From Leucaena leucocephala (taxonomy: Eukaryota > Streptophyta > Magnoliopsida > Fabales > Fabaceae), in the NCBI GenBank assembly GCA_037074615.1, contig CM073527.1:29599522-29663521 (forward strand): DNA of 64,000 nucleotides, given 5' to 3'. The notes below the pieces were generated by a model that saw nothing but the letters and a program-made list of their open reading frames with translations, did not search any database and was not told the origin of the DNA. The translations under genes and the position numbers were made by a program. Below are positions 10,972 through 23,000 of this stretch, in pieces. Within the stretch, counting starts at the first letter, position 1, and the number at the start of each line of letters is the position of its first letter.

Positions 10972-11442
10972 TGTTAGATATTTATTATTTATTATGACCT
11001 ATTTAGATATTAATTAGGATAATTAATAAATATTTCTGAGTGTGGCCCATAGTCATTGGGCCTAGTCCAGGAGGGTTATTGAATCAGTTTATTTAAGGTT
11101 AATTTCCTGATGGTGGAAATTAACAATTCATTGAGTGTGAGATCTCTTTTCAGAGTCCAGAGTGAAACCCTGTTTTCTGCTCGCTTCTGAAGGTTCCCCA
11201 CTGGTGACGGCTATAAACAAGTTGCCATCACTGTGCCTAATCACCAGCTGGAAGAACCTGTTATTTATCTGACAGTGTTCTCTTTTGACAGGTATCTCAT
11301 TTTGATCTCAGTTTTCCCGGATCAATAAAGCTAATGGCGAGAGGTAACTTTAAGTCTTCCGCTGCATCTCATATAGGTTTATTATTTGAGTATGATATAA
11401 TCTGGATTGATTGTATTACTTTTGAGATGTTTATTTCTAACA
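10972..11442 (+). repeat. 3' LTR of the copia element
   Basis: 471 bp, about 98% identical by eye to the 5' LTR, and followed by the second CATAT target duplication at 11443-11447. Confidence 0.95.
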
Positions 11443-11447
11443 CATAT

Positions 11448-11845
11448 AACTTTGACAAAAGGTCAAGGGGAAGTGGACGTGAGAGGGAGCAGAGGGTCCA
11501 TGTAGTTCCCCCATCATTACCACGCAACTCCATTCCAGGGATGACTTTGACTCGTACAGACACAGTCAAGTCAACCTCGCATAAAGGCTCAGGTCTTCCC
11601 TAAAAAAAAAACAATGTCGATAGAATGAGAGTAAAAGAAGGGAATAGGAATAGTAAGAAAATAAGTTTGGTATAGGAGAAGGAGAATAAGGTGCTGTGGC
11701 TTGTGGCGGCGACAATGCTCTCAGGATGCCATTGCCAGCAAATAATGCGGAAAGGAAATGAAATCTTGACTTTGATGAATGCATGCCCACTGATACTATT
11801 AATGGGGGGCTCGCTTTATACTGTTACCCCTGGTGGTGTCGCCCA
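11448..11845. other. Intergenic remainder of the calreticulin-3 upstream flank
   Basis: Continuation of the flank split by the copia insertion. No convincing gene is visible, and open frames here lack codon structure or family likeness. Confidence 0.5.
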
Positions 11846-11847
11846 AG

Positions 11848-12985
11848 GTACTGTTTGGAAACCACATAAATCCTGATTTTATAAGTTTTTTTTGAGTAAA
11901 ATTTAAGTTTATTTTTTTTAAAACAAATAATTATATTTGTTTTAATAGAATTTTAGATCAAATCATAGTTTAAAACTAAAATTTCAGATACGTTAATCAG
12001 AGTAATTTATGAAATAATAAAATAACTTACGAACTAACCAATTACTATATTACCCATACTTTTTTTACAATATCTTTCCTTTCTTTTAATTTTTCTTACA
12101 CCATCTCTCATCTTTCATACTTTTTCTTACATACTCTCTCCTTTCATCTCTTATCTCTCCTCGTTTAATACTCATACCATTTTTTGTAATTTACCAATAA
12201 TAAAAGTACTTGTGGAAATAACTATACAAACACTCATTTATTCAAAACTATTTTTTTTTCATAAGCTCTTCTCCAAAAATTATTTTCTATAAGCTACTCA
12301 AAAGCTCTTTTTTTTTTTCATAAGTCTGTTTCTAAAATTCTATCTAAATGGGCTCATAAGCGCAAAGGTTGGGAAAAGAAAACATAACAATGGATGTCTT
12401 CATATAGACAAAGTTTTAAAAATAATAAAGAAATAAATGGGTTAAACGAGTTATATGTATATTTGGATAAAAGTTTAAAAATGAGTTTATGAAAAAAAGG
12501 CTTATGGGTAGCTTATAAAAAGAGTTTTTGGAGAAGAGTTTATAAAAAAAATGGTTTTGAATAAATGAGTATTTGGATAGTTATTTCTAGAAGTACTTTT
12601 ATTATTGGTAAATTACGAAAAAGTGTATGAGTATTAAATGAGGAGATATAAGATATAAGAGGAGAGAGGAGAGAGGGTGTAAGAAAAGAAAAGAGATAGT
12701 GTGTAAGAAAAAGTATGAGAGAGGAGAGAGAATATAAAAAAAGTATGAGAGATGATATAAGAAAAAATATAGGTAATATAGTAATTGGTTAGTTCATAAG
12801 CTCTTTTACTATTATATAAGCTACTCTGATCAGCTTATTTAAAACCTTAGTTTTAAACTATAATTTAGTCCAAAATCCAGTTTAAACAAATATAATTGTT
12901 TATTTTAAAATTTTTTCAAACATAAATTGTATCCATAAGGACTTTTAAAATTATAATTTTAAAAGAAACCAAACAAACCGTATCA
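11848..12985. mobile_element. Two inverted copies of an AT/CT-rich MITE-like element
   Basis: Copy one (about 11848-12355) starts CTGTTTGGAAAC and ends near TCTATCTAAATGGGC. Copy two (about 12459-12985) is its reverse complement, starting TATTTGGATAAAAG and ending AAACCAAACAAACCG. Shared internal blocks are AAATGAGTATTTGGATAGT, a run rich in GAGAGAGGAGA/CTCTCTCC, and a TTATTATTGGTAAATTACG block. No coding capacity. Related copies occur near 31.8, 44.6, 56.0 and 56.8 kb. Confidence 0.75.
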
Positions 12986-14039
12986 CAACAATCACTTATG
13001 ACATGTTCCGCAAAAAGAAATGAAAATGAAAGTATAATTTTATAACTTATCATCTCATTTATATTTTTATTTATAATATTTATGCTATTTTAATTACATT
13101 AAAAAAATTAAAAAAATAAAATGATAAAAATAAAAATAAAATATTTTAAATTATTTTACTTCAAATTATAAAATTTATAAATAATTTTAACCTTTTATAA
13201 GTTATAAAAAATATTTTAAATCATTTTATCCTAAATTATAAAAAATATATATATCAACTATATACTACAAAATAAATTTTTAAAACATAATTTTAATTTA
13301 ATTTAATTTTTATTTTTACTCCTATAAAATCTCTTTCATCTTACTAATATTATACACGGTGGACCAATTCCGCGTCATAAGCTGCATGAACCCTTCTCCC
13401 CCTTTGTTTTGTTGTATGCCGCTTCTTTCTTTTCCTTACTCTTGTTTTTTCTTCTTCTTCTTGGTCTTTTTGGAATCCTAAGGCTATAGTCACATGGTGT
13501 AAAGAAAGATCAGTTAACAGTACATGGCCGGCTATTAGAAGTAAATTCCCACACACTCCATGGAGGGTGCATGATTTCCTCATCATATGATATGATGAAC
13601 CCCGCTTGGCAAAACTATTTGCTTTTTCTTTAACACGTGATCTAAAGTGACCGTGCATGACGTGAGGACGAATTTCTGGTTAAAATGATTGATGGTGGTT
13701 CGCAATACATGAATCTTTTAGTAGAATATCTAAAAACACTCACTTTTCTGTAGCCCTTTTGTTTTAACTTGGTTCCTATGGCCTCGCAGTGAGGGTGAGA
13801 GTAGTAAAATATCTACAACTGTTTTTTTTTTATACAAAAATTTTAGATGGGTCGGCACCAGTCCCCACCAACTGCGGATGATGTCCTACCTTCCATGCCA
13901 GGGACCATTGGGCTATTAAAGCCCGATGGACCTCGAGCAAATCCGCTTGCCCGAAAGGCACGCTTAGCTTCGTATTATTCGGTCATTGCCTCAGAATGTT
14001 TTACTTTCTGCTAACCTCTCCATCGCGCTCGCAGAGACT
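12986..14039. other. AT-rich spacer and probable 5' region of the SDR gene
   Basis: 13000-13340 is very AT-rich with no coding signal. 13350-14039 is more balanced and leads into the start codon of the dehydrogenase gene at 14040, so promoter and 5' UTR should lie here. I cannot place the transcription start. Confidence 0.5.
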
Positions 14040-17000
14040 ATGATGACGCTATTGTTACTCTTCATCTTCAGTTCCCTTTTCCTTTTCCTGTCATACAAAT
14101 TCGCCGCCGCTTATGGTAGCGTATTCAAGGCTTTTTAATATGTTTCTAATTCTCTGTGACGATTTAACTCTGAACTTCTCTTTATTTTCCGTCCAGGTGA
14201 CTTCACTTTGATGTCCAAGAAACAACCGAAACGCGAAGAAATCGAAGATAAGGTAAGTAAACTCTATTCGATGAAAAAGTAATTTTCCAAAGGGCTTGCT
14301 TGGGAGGATGGGATGGGATGGAGTGGGGTGGGAAAAAGAAAAACTTATAATATTATTGTTCGAATTGTTAAAGAATAACGGAATGGAATGAATAAGGATG
14401 TATTCCCAAATTCCGTCTCTGCTCCTCAACCTCCATCTTTTAAACCCTTCCGGGGTCTGATATCAACTTTCTCCCTCTCTCCGTCTCTTTTGTTACGGGA
14501 AATTAATATTCCTTTGATATGAAATTACAAAATCATTTGCCCGCTTTTCATTATTTTTTTTAAAGAAAAAAATCATTTTTTAAGAAGTAATTTTGAAAAA
14601 TTCTAGCATGTTTATTTAAACTTTTGAAAGTAATTAGAATAAAAAAATAGATATATAATTATTTTGAGAGCAAATTTCTATTACTTTAGGAAGCACGTAC
14701 CAAGCGCAACGTAAGCAAATATATTGAAATTTCTCAAAAGATTTTATTGTGGGAAAAAAGTAATTTTTTCATTAGAAAGAGCTGAAATAAATGTCTTAAA
14801 TTACTTTTTTAGATAATTTATAAATCACTTAATTTTTTAAGTTTAAATGTGCTTAATGCTTATATTTCAAACCCTTTCATTCCTTTTTCCCTCCATTAAT
14901 GACAATATAACTTCGAACAATGAAAAGTTGAAGACCATCTCTTTTACTTCCAAATAATCTCACCCCTGGACCATTCCAGTCTACTGCCTTCAACACTCCT
15001 AGACAAGACTTGACTCTTTTATGAACTCTAACTTTTTTTTTTTAAATCAATTATTTCAGGTTGTTTGGATTACTGGTGCTAGCCGTGGAATTGGTATACA
15101 TAATTGGTGGCTTTTAACCATTGTTCTGTTTTGATCATGACCCTTCAATTTGTCTTCCTGCATCACACCTTTTCATTTCCCCTTTTAGTTCCCATTCTTG
15201 AATTCTATAATTCTAATCCACAGTTATTCTTATAGTTGGTCATTGTGATAATGGCTAAAGCAAGCTTGTCGATTTGTGATACTACCTGGTGTGCTTTTAT
15301 AACCATGCATAGTTTTGATAAAGAAGCGTATGTTATGTTGTGTTAACTATCTGAGTCATAATGAGTAGTTTACATCAAATTAATTCAGTTTTTGTACAGA
15401 TTGATGCCAAAAATATAAACCCTTCCTTCATTCATTAATCAGGAGGCAATAACCATTCTTTTGACAAACTTTTTCTCATATGTCATATAAGACTGTTTGT
15501 GTTTTCTTCCTTGCTATTTTGATTTCTAGGTGACTATGTTTTTCTCTGTGGTAACGAGTTCATATTTTTCCAGACATTTTATTTCAATACAGAATCTTCT
15601 TTGTAGATTGTTTTTAATATACAAAAGTTTAGGTGAGTTGGGTTCTGAAAGTCAAAGAGTGTCTGTAGAAGTACTTATAGATTATCTACAAATGAGGTCT
15701 TCAAATTGGCAGTAAGATACAAACCCCCACCCTTGTGGGATATGAGCTATATCATAGCAACTATATCAACTTTTGTTTGCAATTTTTCTTTGTAGATTTT
15801 GATTATATGATTGTTGGAAATTATTTTGAGATTTTCTTCACCTAATTGATGTGTTAGCCAATGAGTAATTTCTTTGCTTCCAGGCTATAACTATTTGGAG
15901 TCCTGTTTGGAATTAATTTTCTATGCATAACTAAGTTCCTGTTTTCCCTCTTTTAAATGCGTGTGAAGGGGAGATTCTAGCTAAACAACTTGCAAGATTG
16001 GGGGCTAAGCTAATAATCTCTGCAAGGAATGAAGCTGAACTGGAGCGAGTAAAGCAACAGCTGAAAGGTATGCACTATCATATAGACGTATGTAAGAATG
16101 TGTAATGCGCTTATTTTATGTCTAAGAACACTCAGATGCATGTGGTTGGCATGCTTTTAGGTAAGCATGCGCCTAACGAGGTAAAGATTTTACCACTGGA
16201 TTTAACTACTGGTGAGGATTCTCTTAAGAAGGCTGTTGAGAAAGCAGAATCGTTATTTCCCGGTTCTGGTATTGATTATATGATTCATAACGCAGCTTTT
16301 GAGCGCCCTGTAAGTGACTGATTGCTTCATATAATGGTTAGGATTACAAAGAAAGAATTCAGTCAGAATAGGATGGTTGTTGGCTATCATTTAACTAGAT
16401 GGTTGACATATGAATGTAAAAAGAACTGAAAATAGAAAAAGTGTTATGTTGGCCTTTCTTTTGTTAGATTGGCCTATAGTTTATATTATTTAATTTATCT
16501 TATCTGATTTATTTAGAATTTTGCACGTGACTTCATTGGTAATAGTTTGGTTTGATTCTTTTGCTTATTTATTTGATCCTGTAAGTTTTGCTTGTCTAAA
16601 TTTATTCCTAAATCTCTCTCCACGTTGCCTGCATATGTCATTTGTTTGATCCAGTTCAGGAGCTCAGTACTAATGCTATATAACAGGGGATGCTACTATC
16701 TTTCTCATTACTAGTCTTTCTTATTAAATATTGATGGAATGGGTTTAATAGGTTTGAAATTTAATGATGAGAAATCTATGTTAGAGTATAAGCCAGAATC
16801 TGAAACTTATAAACTAAAAAAGTTAAAAGGAGAATCTCTAGTAATTGATCTGAATAATACTTCACATAACATTCATGGTAACCAGGCCAATACATATATA
16901 TTATATTGACATCTAAAAAAATGACAATAACTGACTCCTATTCTTAAGACAACATGCCACCGACTGACAGCACATTACATGAAAGAAACTAACATCTGCC

Positions 17001-20000
17001 AGCACAACGCACGAGAAAAACTAACATCTAAATGAATTTCACACATCGTGCCTGTTTGGTTTAATTTAAAACTATGGTTTAAAAAGTGCTTTTAATTTGG
17101 GCTAAAAATTAAACAAAAAGCCCTCAAATGTCTATAAGAGCTTATAGAGCAAACTATGGTTTTGGGGTCTAAAACTATAGTTTCAGATAAGCTTGCGAGA
17201 CTTGTTTTTGGGTGGGAAAAAGAGCTTCTAGGCTGTGTAATGACTAGTTTGCCCCTATCCTTTTTTCTATCATTTTACCCCATACACTTTTTGGTAATTT
17301 ACCTATTAAAAAAATCGTTCTTCTAATAACTATCCAAACACTAATTTTTTTAGAATCACTTTTCTTCTAGAAGCTATTCTCCAGGAGTTAAACCAAATAG
17401 GCCGATCATGGAAGTTACTCTTTTTGTATATATAGATTTAAAGAGGAAAATATACTTGTCCTTTATTGATATTCTGAATGGGTAGATATACACAATAGAG
17501 AATCTTAGATATTAATAAAATAATATCATATCTAATACTATATATTAATTACAGGATGTTTATATATCTTATAATAACTCTATTCTTTCCCTCAAGTTGG
17601 AGTATAGATATCAATTATACCCAACTTGTTACAAATATATTCAACTCAAATCCTATTAAGAACTTTGGTGAGGAGATCAACCAGTTGATCACTGGATCTT
17701 ACATGCCCTGTAGAGATGAAGTTTTTTTTGAGCTTGTCTCGAATAAAATGACAATTGATCTCTATATGTTTCATGCGTTTATGAAATACCGAATTAGAAC
17801 CTATGTGTAGAGTCGCTTTATTATCACACCACAACTTTGCTAGTAAAGAGGTTTTAAAGCCAACCTCCTTCAGTAACTGATATATTCAGATTATTTTGCA
17901 TATAGATTGTGCCATGGCTCTGTATTCTGCTTCTGCACTTGATCGTGACACCACATTCTGTTTCTTATTTTTTCAAGATATCAAATTTTCTCATACAAAA
18001 ACATAGTATCCTGTAGTGGACTGTCTTGAAACCTTTATCCTCCATGATCAGCATCACAAAAACATTGAATATCTGTGTGACCATGATTTTTGTACAATAT
18101 CTCACAATCTGGAGATCCCTTCTAGTAATGTAACACATGTTCTAAGGCTTTCTACTGTTGGACAGTTGGAGAGACCATAAATTGACCTGTAGGGAATGTG
18201 ACGATAAAGAACAGAGGAGGGCATGTGATTAATGAGAAAGCAAGCAGTGGAGGTTGCATATGCCCAAAAAGGTTTTGGAACCTGTATTTGAAATTAAAGG
18301 GCACGGGCTACTTCTAATAAGTGGCGATTTTTTTTAGGCAACACTATTTTGAGTCAGTGTATCCATACAAGAAGATTGAACTTTAAAGCATAAAAGAGCA
18401 AAATGATTCAGAAAAATATTCTTTAATATTATCTCTGCGCAAAGTATAAATAGAAGTATTGAATTGATTTTTAACTTCGGCAGTAAAGGGACAAAAATGA
18501 GAGAACAACTCTGAACGATTTTTTATTAAATATAACCAAGTAGTGTGGGAATAATCATCAACAAAGATAACAAAGTATTTGAAATCAGCTTTGGACTCAA
18601 CTGGACACGAACCCTAAACATCAGAGTGCACTAACTCAAAAGGAGACGAAGTTCGTTTATTGACTCGAGATACTAAAGGGAGATGATGATGTTTAGCAAA
18701 CTGACATGACTCGCAATCTAATGAAGATAAATGCTGAAACTGAGAGTAAACTTTTTTTAGAGATGGTAAAGATAAATTACCCAAATAACAATGTGTTTTA
18801 AAAGGAGTGACACTACAGGTACAAGCCACTGCACGAGACCCCTGATCATCAAGGAAGTAATGACCGCCAGATTCGTAACCCCTACCAATAATCTTCTTCG
18901 TCAAAAGATCCTGTATCAAAAAATGGTCAGAAAAAATGAGACCCAACAGTTTAATTAACGAGTAAGTTTACTAGGGTACATCAAAATTTTTAGTTTCCCC
19001 TTTTTCCAGTTTATTCTTAAAAATTGCTGCGAGCTTATCATGCGTTCGAGCTTCTTTTATTTTATCTTCAATGAAAGCTCTAACCTGCGTTCCTCTATAA
19101 GGATGTTTTGCTATTTGCATCTGGTATAAAGGACTCCAATCTTTAACATTTTCTATTAATTTCAACTCTTTGATCATTAGACTTGCCACCTGTATCACCT
19201 TTCTGCTTAAGGCATCAGCTACTACATTTGCTTTTAATGGGTGGTACTTAATCTGAAAATCATAATTTTTTAAAAATTCCCATCCATCTCCGCTGTCTCA
19301 TTCAATTCTTTCTGATTTTGCAGATACTTCAGGCTTTTGTGGTCACAGTATAGTTCTATGGTAGCTCCATATAGGTAATGTCTCTAGATCTTGAGAGTAT
19401 AAACTACCGCTGCAAGCTCCAGATCATAAGTGGGATAATTTTCTTTATATGGCTGTCGAGAAGCATAGGCTACCACTCGACCCTGCTATATTAATACACA
19501 TCCCAACCCTTGCTTGCTAGCATTAGTATAGACTACATAAGTCTGAGTTAGGTCTGGAATAATCAGCACATGAGTCGAGGTTAATCTATGCTTTGATTCT
19601 TGAAAATTGGCCTCGCACTTCTTATTCCACTTGAATTGCTAGTTCTTTCTGGTCAGCTTGGTTAACGGTAAAATAATTCGAGAAAAGTCCTTAATAAATC
19701 TTCTATAATACCCTACTAAACTCAGAAAATTTCTAATCTCTGTCACTGTCCTTGGCTGTTCCCAACTCAATACTGCTTCAACTTTGCTAGGATCTACAGC
19801 TACCCCTTCATGGGATATGACATGACCGAGAAATTTGACTTATTGAAGCAAAAACTCACATTTACTAAGCTTAGCGTAAAGTCATTTTTCTTTGAGAGTA
19901 TTAAGAACAATTCTCAAATGCTCTTCATGCTCTTCTGCAGATTTGGAGTACACCATAATATCATTGATGAAGATCCCAACAAAATGATCTAGATAAGGCC

Positions 20001-23000
20001 TGAAGATTCTGTTCATGTAATCTATAAAAATTGTAGGTGCATTCGTCAGACCAAAGGGCATCACTGGAAATTCAAAATGACCGTAGCGAGTCCTGAAAGC
20101 AGTCTTTGAAATGTCATCTGCTTTAATTATGAGTTAGTGATAACCTAATCTTAGATCAATCTTGGAGAATAAACTTACTCCAACCAACTGGTCCAATAGA
20201 TCATCAATTCGGGGAAGAGGGTACTTATTTTTAACCGTAATCTTATTCAACTCCCTATAATCAATACATAGCCTTAGACTACTATCATTCTTCTTAACAA
20301 ATAACACTGGAGCACCCCAAAGCGAAACATTGGGTCCGATGAAACCCTTCTCTAAAAGCTCCTCAATCTGCTTCTTTAACTCAATCATCACGTTGGGAGC
20401 CATACGATATGGGGCTTTGGATACTGGTCCAGCTCCAGGCACAATGTTAATTGCAAACTCTACTTCTCGTTCAAGGGGTAAGCCTTGAATCTTCTTTGAA
20501 AAACCTTCTGTAAACTCCTTAACTACTGGAATTGTCTCAATCCGTTCTTCTACTTCTGTTTGAACAGAAGATCATATATCCTTGACATCATTTTCGTAAA
20601 TATTTATCTGCTTGAGCCTCTATTATAAAATTCAGTCTTACTTTTGAATTCATGTCTGTGGCTTTTGGACAAAGAACTAGAGTCTTATGCTTACAGTCCA
20701 GCATCACATTATTGGCAGATAACCAGTTCAGTCTAATTATGACATCGATTTTTTGGAAAGGCATACATATCAGGTTTAGCGTAATGCAACAATGCTCATA
20801 CCGAATAACACTATTTAGGCAAACATCCGATGTAACTACTCTAGCATTCGTAGGGGTTGTCACACATGGAATAATGCAACTTACTAACTGTAAGGCCTAA
20901 ACGTTTAGCACATTCATAGAAAACAAAGGAATGCCTTGCACCCAAATCAAATATACCAATCACAGAGTGATTATTGAGATAGATGGTACCTTGTATCATC
21001 TCGGGTGACCTTTGAGCATATTCTCTTGTCAGTGTGAACACTCGACCTTGAGTTTGTGACCTTTGATCATTCACTGCCTGAGGACAATTTCTAGAAAAAT
21101 GTCCAGGTTTCCCATATGTGTAACAGACATTCTGTCCTATCAAGCACGGCCTATCACCATGATTCTTCCCGCACTTGTCACATACTCGGAACCTCGAGTC
21201 TCTCTGTATTGCTTCTAAAGTTCCCCCGAGCAGGCCTTCTGTTCTGCCACTGCCTCTTCCTCTTTCTATAGTAGCCACCACCACTAGCCATATCTTGACT
21301 TTGACTGGTCCTTCCAGGGACAACATCCCTTTTACTTACTGGTTTCATTAACATTCGATGATTCAGATTATTTTCAATTATTCTACATGCCTCCACTGCT
21401 TTATTGAACTGGCTATATTGCTAAGGAGTCATCTTCTCCTTCAGAGTAGCATTCAGCCTTCTAATCATTCTTTCTGTCATCCATTGCTCATCATCCACTT
21501 GCCAAAGGTAAGTGGAGTATTGGGAAAGACGAATGAACTTAGCTAGATATTCATCAAAAGATTCCCTCTCTTCTTGCCTCAGTACAAGGAATTTAGCTTC
21601 TCTCTCGTCACGTATTGACTGAGGAAAATACTTCTCATAAAATTGCTCAATAAACACTTCCCACATAATAGGGATGTTTCTAGCTATAGCAGCAGTTCGG
21701 TGTTCTTCCACCATGGATTTGCATCCCTTTCTAACTGATAGATTGCCATCTGGGCTTTACTTTCAGATGGACAGTCAAGCACTTTAAAAATCTTCTCCAG
21801 TCGGCGAATCCAATCTTCCGCTTATAGAACTGTGCTTATAAAACTTGGTCATCCATTGTTGAATACTGGTGGAATCAACCACCTGTCCCGTCTGCCTAGG
21901 TGGCTCTGTTAGCTGCTGCACTATTTCTAGTTCTGTATCAGCTACACCTGCAGATTTTGGATGTCTTAGATTTGCTACGGTCTCTGTTGCTGCTGTTGCT
22001 ATGTCATCATCTCTCCCCTGATTGCTTTTCGCTTGAGCTGCTCGCATTTCCTCGATCATCTTTTGCTGCTGCTCTAAATTTTATAGAATTGGCTGATTAA
22101 TATCTCCAGGATTTTGTTGTTCTCCCGAGGAAACAGTCCTTCATGTTCGTACCATTTTATTTTACTATCTAAATAGGAGAGGAATGTAATAATTAACATA
22201 ATTTATATTTCATCCAAAACATGACATATAACAAGTTCAGTAACATTACACAGATCTTTCGTACATAATATAAATACATATACAACATTATCATCATCAT
22301 CATCATCATCGTTCATAAGTACATATACAGCATTAGCATTCATAAGTACAACCATTACACTACACTTTCTTATAGGTGAATCTGATAAACTATTCTACCA
22401 TAGAGATTCAGTTGTGAATGCTCTCATAAGGTTCTTCCTCAAAATACTAATCTAACCCCACACTCCAAGTCGCGGTAAGAGATAAAATATCATCCATAAT
22501 GTAGTCTAGTTTTTAAGGGTAAGGGTGTTTGGATCAAAAGCTTTATAGGCCTCCCATACTCTGGTTATAAAGTCCATATAAATTCTGTAATCTTGGTCTA
22601 CCTCCCTGACCAATCGTTGTCCTAAGTCATATAACTGACTAACTAGCTCCACATTTTTCTCAAATCGTTCCTCATTCATATTCCTTCCTGGGGCTAGCTT
22701 TATAATTTTGTTGTTATCCAGGTATATCTCCACAATTGGTGTCTTTGATCTACTAGGACCTGGGATATCATCCTCAAACAGATGGTCAATCTGAGAGAAC
22801 GATCCAGACACTAGAGGATATGTTGAGAGCATGTGTTTTGGATTTCAAAGGGAGTTGGGATGTCTATCTGCTATTAATAGAATTCGCATATAACAACAGT
22901 TATCAAGTTAGTATTCAGATGGCTCCATTTGAAGCACTTTATGGACGTAAGTGTAGATCTCCCTTATGTTAGTTGGAGTTGAGCGAAAGAAGGATGTTTG

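Larger units (their letters stand above)
4614..11442 (+). mobile_element. Ty1/copia LTR retrotransposon, near-complete but defective
   Basis: A 6.8 kb element bounded by LTRs 4614-5076 and 10972-11442, with TGTTAG/CTAACA termini and a CATAT target duplication. The primer-binding site follows the 5' LTR, and a purine-rich tract (AAGTGGGAGAA) precedes the 3' LTR. Pol order is protease, integrase, reverse transcriptase, RNase H, which is the copia order. By eye the LTRs differ at about 9-10 bases plus one 8-bp indel (about 2%), so insertion was recent on a plant time scale. Defects are a collapsed gag and a TGA stop inside pol at 8475-8477. It inserted about 230 bp upstream of the start codon of the calreticulin-3 relic. 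Confidence 0.96.

Noticed and set aside
22291..22312. Possible CRISPR-like or structured repeat (ATC units)
   Set aside because: Plain trinucleotide microsatellite in a plant retroelement leader; no spacers.
22764..22832. Start of a long minus-strand frame reaching 22832
   Set aside because: This part is antisense to a clear integrase reading (HPQTDGQSERT) on plus, so the frame is a shadow there.
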